Source: Flavobacteriales bacterium UBA952 (lineage in GTDB: Bacteria; Bacteroidota; Bacteroidia; Flavobacteriales_D; Crocinitomicaceae). From it: DNA of 64,000 nt. The stretch spans positions 62,001-126,000 of the forward strand of contig DBCS01000009.1 in NCBI GenBank assembly GCA_002293185.1. Direction: 5' to 3'. The translations under genes were made by a program, and so were the position numbers. Below, piece by piece: positions 63,001 through 64,000 of this stretch (position 1 is its first letter; the number at the start of each line of letters is the position of its first letter). Under the pieces are notes generated by a model. It had not been told where the DNA came from and did no database searches. It saw only the letters and a list, made by a program, of their open reading frames with translations.

Positions 63001-63899
63001 CGCTAACTGCAGCTGGTGGTAATAGCTATTTTTGGTATCCAAGTAATAACCTTATTGGTGCAAATAATGCAACAGTTCAAATCAGTCCATTACAAGACCA
63101 ATATTATTTTGTAGACGTTACAAATAGCTGTGGCACAGATACCGATTCAGTTTGGGTATCCATCCTCACCGCTCAAATATGGGCTGGCAACGACACCATT
63201 GTTTGCCCTGGGCGCCCTGCCAATCTTTGGGCAAGTGGTGCACTCTATTACGAGTGGAGCCCCAGTGCCAACGGCTCAAGCGCCAACGGAGCACAAGTAA
63301 GTGTACTTCCGCCGTTTAACACCACCTATTTAGTTATAGGCACAGATGCCCAAGGATGTCAAGATTCAGCTTATGTACAAGTTAATTTGTTTCAACCAGC
63401 TTTTGTAAGCGCGGGGCCTGATATTTTTGCCATTCAAGGAGATGTTATCCAACTCACTGCCGACCCCTCAGGGCCTGGCGCCTTTTTGTGGACACCCCCT
63501 GATGAGTTTTCTTGCTCTACCTGTCAGTCAACAGAAGTAACGCCTAACCAGAATGCAATTTACACGGTGTATTTTACCGATCAAAATGGCTGTAGTGCTC
63601 AAAGTCAGGTCAATATCTTTTTTGACCCATTTTTCTATGTTCCCAATACTTTTACGCCTGACGGCGATATGTTCAATCAATACTTCAGGATTATCGGAGG
63701 CAACTATTTAGAGGTAGAGGTCAGTATTTACAACCGTTGGGGCGAACTCATCTATGAATTTACCGATTTGAAAGATTATTGGGATGGAACCTATAATTAC
63801 AGACCTTGTCAGGACGGAACCTATACTTGGAAAATCAAATACACCGACTACCAAAACCGAAAAGAAGTCTTGACCGGGCACGTCAATTTGCTGCGCTAA
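60036..63899 (+). CDS. Giant T9SS type B (gliding-motility-associated) surface protein
   Basis: A 1287-residue secreted protein with a signal peptide (about 1-18). An N-terminal domain seen in such proteins (about 20-230, starting LWMYPNHGQWDARILYNL) is followed by repeated SBBP-like units with LYSTYLGGSGNETPHSI, LLSSTYVGGSSTDG and MLWSTYFGGSGAESGNSI (about 235-720). A PKD domain (FFWDFGDGNTSSSFEPTHAY, near 768-787) and several Ig-like SWSP/YSWSPA repeats follow. The end (about 1200-1287) is the CHU-type sorting domain: FYVPNTFTPDGDMFNQYF and IYNRWGELIYE. It is an adhesin-like surface protein. Function unknown. Confidence 0.93.
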   Translation: MKCFHILFIVGFFQISFAQDLWMYPNHGQWDARILYNLPLSSGRLYIEKQGLTYFLSDATFHQHEASVEHEHHEKTKYHAIRHQFINAQPAVFNAMDSSTHYHNYFLGNDQSKWKSKVKGTSALRAAQYFENGTLNYLIDRQQFAFHLQLEPHADIHQFDFEITGADSIFIDSKGLLHLVHSFGEITYSAPLAWNILSESQKIEVPIQFIINNNIISFQVGATYDSNLALFIDPSLTFSTFTGSPVDNWGFTATPDVNGNLFGGGIVFGSGYPTTLGAYDASFNSGTGTFPMDVAITKFNTTGTALLYSTYLGGSGNETPHSIVCAPNGELYIYGVTSSPNFPMAGSSYDNSFNGGPYQLQNSLEFNGSDIYIARLNANGTNLLSSTYVGGSSTDGLNAASLFYNYGDQFRGEIVLDGSQNVYVSSTTTSTNFPTINAFQGLLNGAQDAVVFKMNAGLSQMLWSTYFGGSGAESGNSITTGTNGSVYVAGGTTSSSLAITGGHDLTFNGGSADGYALRLNSASGALQSGTYMGQSEYDQTYFIRTDIDNAVYVYGQSTSSWPITAGCYGNANSGQFLRKYTSNLASTNWTTMIGAGTGHVELSPTAFLVSDCYDIYIAGWGGQLNQLYGQAAFSTTNNFPVTLDAYQLNTNGSNFYIAVLDQDASALKYATFMGGVNSSSNHVDGGTSRFDNQGRIYHAVCGGCGGNDFGFTSTPGVWSPSNPSSNCNLACFKFELSTIEAIAAQPSPLICIPQSVFFDNNSQNANSFFWDFGDGNTSSSFEPTHAYSTPGTYNVLLVAFDSTGCFTPDSVIVTINIGGFTAGVVQPSTPICPGDSYQLEAFGGGSYSWSPANVLDNPNSANPTATVFATTTFTVIVADSCGSDTLQLTLNVNAPTITLPNDTTICIGESVNINAIATGNISWSPGNFLNTTSGPNVISIPQNNITYTATAISSNGCMAQDSISITVFNNPPLPQLIDSVTLCYGTSMPLTAAGGNSYFWYPSNNLIGANNATVQISPLQDQYYFVDVTNSCGTDTDSVWVSILTAQIWAGNDTIVCPGRPANLWASGALYYEWSPSANGSSANGAQVSVLPPFNTTYLVIGTDAQGCQDSAYVQVNLFQPAFVSAGPDIFAIQGDVIQLTADPSGPGAFLWTPPDEFSCSTCQSTEVTPNQNAIYTVYFTDQNGCSAQSQVNIFFDPFFYVPNTFTPDGDMFNQYFRIIGGNYLEVEVSIYNRWGELIYEFTDLKDYWDGTYNYRPCQDGTYTWKIKYTDYQNRKEVLTGHVNLLR

Positions 63900-63912
63900 A
63901 GTAGATTTGCCT

Positions 63913-63920
63913 TAACTTTG
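63913..63920 (+). promoter_or_regulatory. -7 box of the MBL-fold hydrolase gene
   Basis: TAACTTTG matches TAnnTTTG and ends four bases before ATG 63925. Confidence 0.5.
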
Positions 63921-63924
63921 GCAT

Positions 63925-64000
63925 ATGTCATTACATATTCAAGCATTTAGCTTTAACGCTTTTCAAGAAAACACTTATGTGGTATCAGAAGGCCAAGACG
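63925..64000 (+). CDS. Metallo-beta-lactamase-fold hydrolase, N-terminal part (runs off right edge)
   Basis: Twenty-five codons are visible, giving MSLHIQAFSFNAFQENTYVV followed by SEGQD. The F-N-x-F-Q-E-N-T-Y-V-V pattern is typical of the first strand of glyoxalase II-like MBL-fold hydrolases. The metal ligands lie beyond the window. The -7 box ends four bases before the ATG. Confidence 0.7.
   Translation, partial: MSLHIQAFSFNAFQENTYVVSEGQD

Noticed and set aside
1..64000. CRISPR array, insertion sequence or prophage
   Set aside because: I saw no regularly spaced repeats, transposase, integrase or phage genes. The similar units in 60036-63899 are protein-level repeats.

Overview
The window looks like a contiguous piece of a Bacteroidota chromosome, most likely from the class Flavobacteriia. 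The evidence is internal. Several secreted proteins carry type IX secretion (T9SS) C-terminal sorting domains, including one gliding-motility-associated type B domain. There is a SusC/SusD pair. Cytochrome c assembly uses a fused CcsBA (ResB-CcsA) protein. Promoters match the Bacteroidota pattern TTTG / TAnnTTTG rather than the E. coli sigma-70 pattern. Genes lack obvious Shine-Dalgarno sequences. The genus cannot be fixed from the sequence alone. Coding density is high, no gap between genes exceeds about 250 bases, and I see no insertion sequence, prophage or CRISPR array.

Layout. 1-2023 (minus): start of the division and cell-wall cluster mraZ-rsmH-ftsL-ftsI, with ftsI running off the left edge. 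2269-7232 (plus): a DMT-family transporter, ribosomal proteins L21 and L27, apolipoprotein N-acyltransferase (lnt) and a CotH-like secreted protein overlapping lnt. 7328-21649 (minus): a starch/alpha-glucan utilisation locus. In transcription order it holds a T9SS-sorted putative starch-binding protein, a large T9SS-sorted GH13 amylase, a second CotH-like protein, a neopullulanase-like GH13, a GH31 alpha-glucosidase, then SusC and SusD. 21804-25734: ispE (minus), then accA and recG (plus). 25784-38772 (minus): the transcription/translation cluster tRNA-Thr, tRNA-Tyr, tRNA-Gly, tRNA-Thr, tuf, tRNA-Trp, secE, nusG, rplK, rplA, rplJ, rplL, rpoB, rpoC. 38961-64000: mixed housekeeping genes (two glycosyltransferases, saccharopine dehydrogenase, esterase, ccsBA, pseudouridine synthase, sugar-phosphate transferase, dnaN, rlmN, a NatAB-type ABC exporter, an ABC-F protein, aroC), two lipoproteins, a secreted M14 carboxypeptidase, a 1287-residue T9SS type B surface protein, and the first codons of a metallo-beta-lactamase-fold hydrolase at the right edge.

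How it works together. The starch locus is a complete outer-membrane and periplasm route. Binding protein and surface amylase act outside, SusCD import oligosaccharides, and periplasmic GH13 and GH31 enzymes finish the job. No inner-membrane sugar transporter or dedicated regulator lies in the window. Two similar palindromes (TGTCA-N3-TGACA) at the promoters of susC and of the binding-protein gene suggest one regulator controls both ends of the locus.

The most unusual signals are: (1) this shared candidate operator; (2) at least five genes whose start codon lies only 3-5 bases after a consensus -7 box, implying leaderless mRNAs; (3) CotH-kinase-like proteins in the starch operon and translationally coupled to lnt; (4) candidate MraZ boxes upstream of mraZ; and (5) a structured leader before rplK that could be the L1 autoregulatory site.
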